DNA from: Rikenellaceae bacterium | GTDB taxonomy: Bacteria; Bacteroidota; Bacteroidia; Bacteroidales; Rikenellaceae | DNA: 7,798 nt | Assembly (NCBI GenBank): GCA_031286025.1 | Contig: JAITVB010000045.1 | Span: forward strand, 1-7,798 | Reading direction: 5' to 3' | Part shown: piece after piece, positions 7,030-7,798 of the stretch | Layout: the number at the start of each line of letters is the position of its first letter | Position numbering within the stretch: position 1 is the first letter of the stretch | Program-made: the position numbers and the translations under genes | The notes under the pieces: model-generated | What the model saw: the letters and a program-made list of their open reading frames with translations, nothing else | What the model was told of the DNA's origin: nothing | Database searches by the model: none

Positions 7030-7121
7030 GTGGTTTTCCCAGGCCGATTGAACAGCGTTTGAGTTGCGGTAAAGATTCGTGCCTTTGCAACGAAACCCAA
7101 AACAAGCAAAAAATATTTTTC

Positions 7122-7152
7122 CGGTCATCTGGAATTGAAAAAACGGTCATCT
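7122..7152. repeat. Short direct repeat CGGTCATCT
   Basis: Two identical 9-base copies at 7122-7130 and 7144-7152, offset by 22 bases, about two helical turns. The second copy overlaps the end of the 19-codon minus-strand ORF. It could be a binding-site pair or chance. Confidence 0.4.
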
Positions 7153-7206
7153 CGTTTTGGCGATTATACTTTTGGTCTCGTTCGGAACCGTGATGTACTT
7201 TTTCAT
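7147..7206 (-). pseudogene. 19-codon ORF resembling the start of a mobile-element HTH protein
   Basis: From ATG at 7206 the minus strand reads MKKYITVPNETKSIIAKTR and stops at TGA (7149-7147). A start of the form MKKYVxVTNETKKxI followed by an HTH is familiar to me from small DNA-binding proteins of Bacteroidota phages and integrative elements, where it can lie close to a phage-type repressor. Here the HTH part is missing and the frame closes at once. It points away from the repressor, the usual divergent arrangement. It could be a decayed gene, a leader peptide or coincidence. The similarity is short and recalled from memory. Confidence 0.35.
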
Positions 7207-7226
7207 ATTTGTTTTTCGTTTTGATT

Positions 7227-7259
7227 TTTGCGCCGTCTCCGGGAATATCACTATATTTG
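7227..7259 (+). promoter_or_regulatory. Promoter of the repressor gene
   Basis: TTTG at 7227-7230, a 21-base spacer, then TATATTTG at 7252-7259. Both boxes match the Bacteroidota housekeeping consensus TTTG-N19-21-TAnnTTTG. Initiation would fall near 7264-7267, right at the first GTTAAC repeat, leaving a leader of about 80 bases before the ATG at 7348. Confidence 0.72.
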
Positions 7260-7265
7260 GAGCCC

Positions 7266-7280
7266 GTTAACTCGGTTAAC
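7266..7280. promoter_or_regulatory. GTTAAC-TCG-GTTAAC palindrome at the transcription start
   Basis: Two copies of the self-complementary hexamer GTTAAC separated by TCG, forming both a direct and an inverted repeat. It covers the predicted start point of the repressor promoter, a position suited to an operator. The binding protein is not known. Confidence 0.45.
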
Positions 7281-7294
7281 ACGGTGCAAATACA

Positions 7295-7338
7295 ATTCGC
7301 ATTTACGAATAAACAAAATAAAAACGACGCATTTGCGT
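7295..7338. promoter_or_regulatory. Twin operator-like palindromes sharing CGCATTTRCG
   Basis: ATTCGCATTTACGAAT (7295-7310) has 5-base inverted arms; ACGCATTTGCGT (7327-7338) is ACGCA-TT-TGCGT. They share the core CGCATTTRCG and their centres are exactly 30 bases apart, close to three helical turns. Lying between the promoter and the repressor start, they are good candidates for autoregulatory operators. Confidence 0.55.
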
Positions 7339-7347
7339 AATTATTTT

Positions 7348-7798
7348 ATGAAAGCATCCATAAATAGCCGATTTGTGCGACTCATAAGTGAATTGTACCG
7401 GGGAAACAAACGAGCATTTGCTCAGGCCATTGACGTGTATTCCACCGTGATCGAGAATGTAGTCGGGACTCGGCAGGGCAAACCATCTTATGATGTCATT
7501 GAAAAAATATGCGCAAATGCGAACGTATCCCCCGAGTGGCTTTTGACCGGTAATGGCCCTATGTTACGCACCGATGAACCGCCATCTCCCCGCGAGCGGG
7601 ACAATTCCCGTGAGTTGGAGATGTGCCAGGCGTTGTTGAGGGAAAAAGAGGCGTTAAACTTAGAGCAGGCCAAAGAAATCGGCAGATTGGAAGAGCGGAT
7701 TTCACATTTTCAAACGAGTAATCGACAACAACCATCCTATGGAGGAGATGTACCTTTCGTTGATCTGGACGCTGCACGAAACGTGTCCAGAGTGCGGG
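7348..7798 (+). CDS. Phage-type repressor: HTH, coiled coil and start of an S24-like domain (3' end outside window)
   Basis: The frame is open from ATG 7348 to the window edge, 150 residues so far. Residues 5-66 form an XRE-like helix-turn-helix domain: RFVRLISELYRGNKRAFAQA, then IDVYSTVIENVVGTRQGKPS and YDVIEKICANANVSPEWLLT. The run of GTRQGKPSYDVI, the NVSPEWLLTG turn and a following MLR is typical of Bacteroidota phage and integrative-element repressors. Residues 82-122 are a charged heptad-like stretch, probably coiled coil. Residues 134-143 (DVPFVDLDAA) resemble the entry to an S24/LexA-like autocleavage domain, whose Ser/Lys dyad would lie beyond the window. A consensus promoter and palindromic operator candidates precede it, implying autoregulation. 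There is no Shine-Dalgarno. This probably marks a prophage or integrative element to the right. Confidence 0.85.
   Translation, partial: MKASINSRFVRLISELYRGNKRAFAQAIDVYSTVIENVVGTRQGKPSYDVIEKICANANVSPEWLLTGNGPMLRTDEPPSPRERDNSRELEMCQALLREKEALNLEQAKEIGRLEERISHFQTSNRQQPSYGGDVPFVDLDAARNVSRVR

Larger units (their letters stand above)
7030..7347. other. AT-rich control region upstream of the repressor
   Basis: This 318-base stretch has no long convincing gene. It holds a 19-codon minus-strand ORF, a consensus promoter (7227-7259), a weaker promoter-like pair (TTTG 7058-7061, then TGCCTTTG 7080-7087, spacer 18), the direct repeat CGGTCATCT at 7122-7130 and 7144-7152, and three palindromes before the repressor start. 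A 90-codon minus-strand frame at 7010-7282 shows no recognisable protein character. The composition is typical of an immunity or control region at a mobile-element border. Confidence 0.6.

Noticed and set aside
7058..7091. Imperfect stem GTTGC...GCAAC considered as a small RNA or tRNA fragment
   Set aside because: Pairing needs a three-base bulge and no tRNA arms or anticodon loop can be drawn; at best it is part of a weak promoter-like sequence.
7010..7282. 90-codon minus-strand frame in the control region
   Set aside because: It crosses the terminator and promoter elements, needs a non-ATG start and has no recognisable protein features; the 19-codon frame within it reads better.
7488..7777. 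Minus-strand frames of 61 and 72 codons at the right edge
   Set aside because: They are antisense to the repressor, whose + strand frame has clear HTH character.
1..7798. CRISPR array, insertion sequence ends, rRNA or tRNA genes
   Set aside because: No regularly spaced repeats, terminal inverted repeats with a transposase, or conserved RNA sequence seen on either strand.

Overview
The window looks like chromosomal DNA of a gut Bacteroidota, most like Alistipes (Rikenellaceae). The genes are GC-rich while the gaps are AT-rich. There are no Shine-Dalgarno sequences, promoters match the Bacteroidota form TTTG-N19-21-TAnnTTTG, and exported proteins begin with typical signal peptides followed by Gln. 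The genus is inference from style; no marker gene is present.

Layout. Bases 1-87 are the last 28 codons of a + strand gene. A 16-bp hairpin (103-138) separates it from a decayed minus-strand gene (140-426) whose reading frame is broken by a frameshift and an amber stop. Bases 608-2245 (+) encode an exported DUF4139 (MuiA-like) protein. It converges, across a 17-bp bidirectional terminator hairpin (2290-2329), on a 1267-residue exported multidomain protein (2347-6150, minus). That protein has a LamG-type N-terminus, a helical (alpha/alpha)-toroid-like region and a C-terminal CARDB-like beta domain. It is probably a carbohydrate-active or surface-polysaccharide protein of unassigned family.

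From about 6200 to the right edge the DNA changes character. A 77-residue minus-strand remnant resembles the N-terminus of a LanC-type lanthionine cyclase (6257-6490). It lies head to head with a short protein homologous to only the C-terminal half of thymidylate synthase (6489-6911, +); the two start codons overlap. After a terminator (7007-7029) comes an AT-rich control region. It holds a minus-strand 19-codon ORF resembling the start of a mobile-element regulator, a consensus promoter and a set of palindromes. It leads into a phage-type repressor (7348 to the window end, +) with an HTH, a coiled coil and the apparent beginning of an S24/LexA-like domain. This looks like the edge of a prophage or integrative element lying to the right.

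The genes do not form one pathway. The left two thirds hold independent envelope or exported functions, each with its own terminator; the right third is a patch of gene fragments beside a mobile-element immunity region. The more unusual items are the two gene remnants, the half-length thymidylate synthase homologue with substituted active-site positions, and the repeated CGCATTTRCG palindromes around the repressor.
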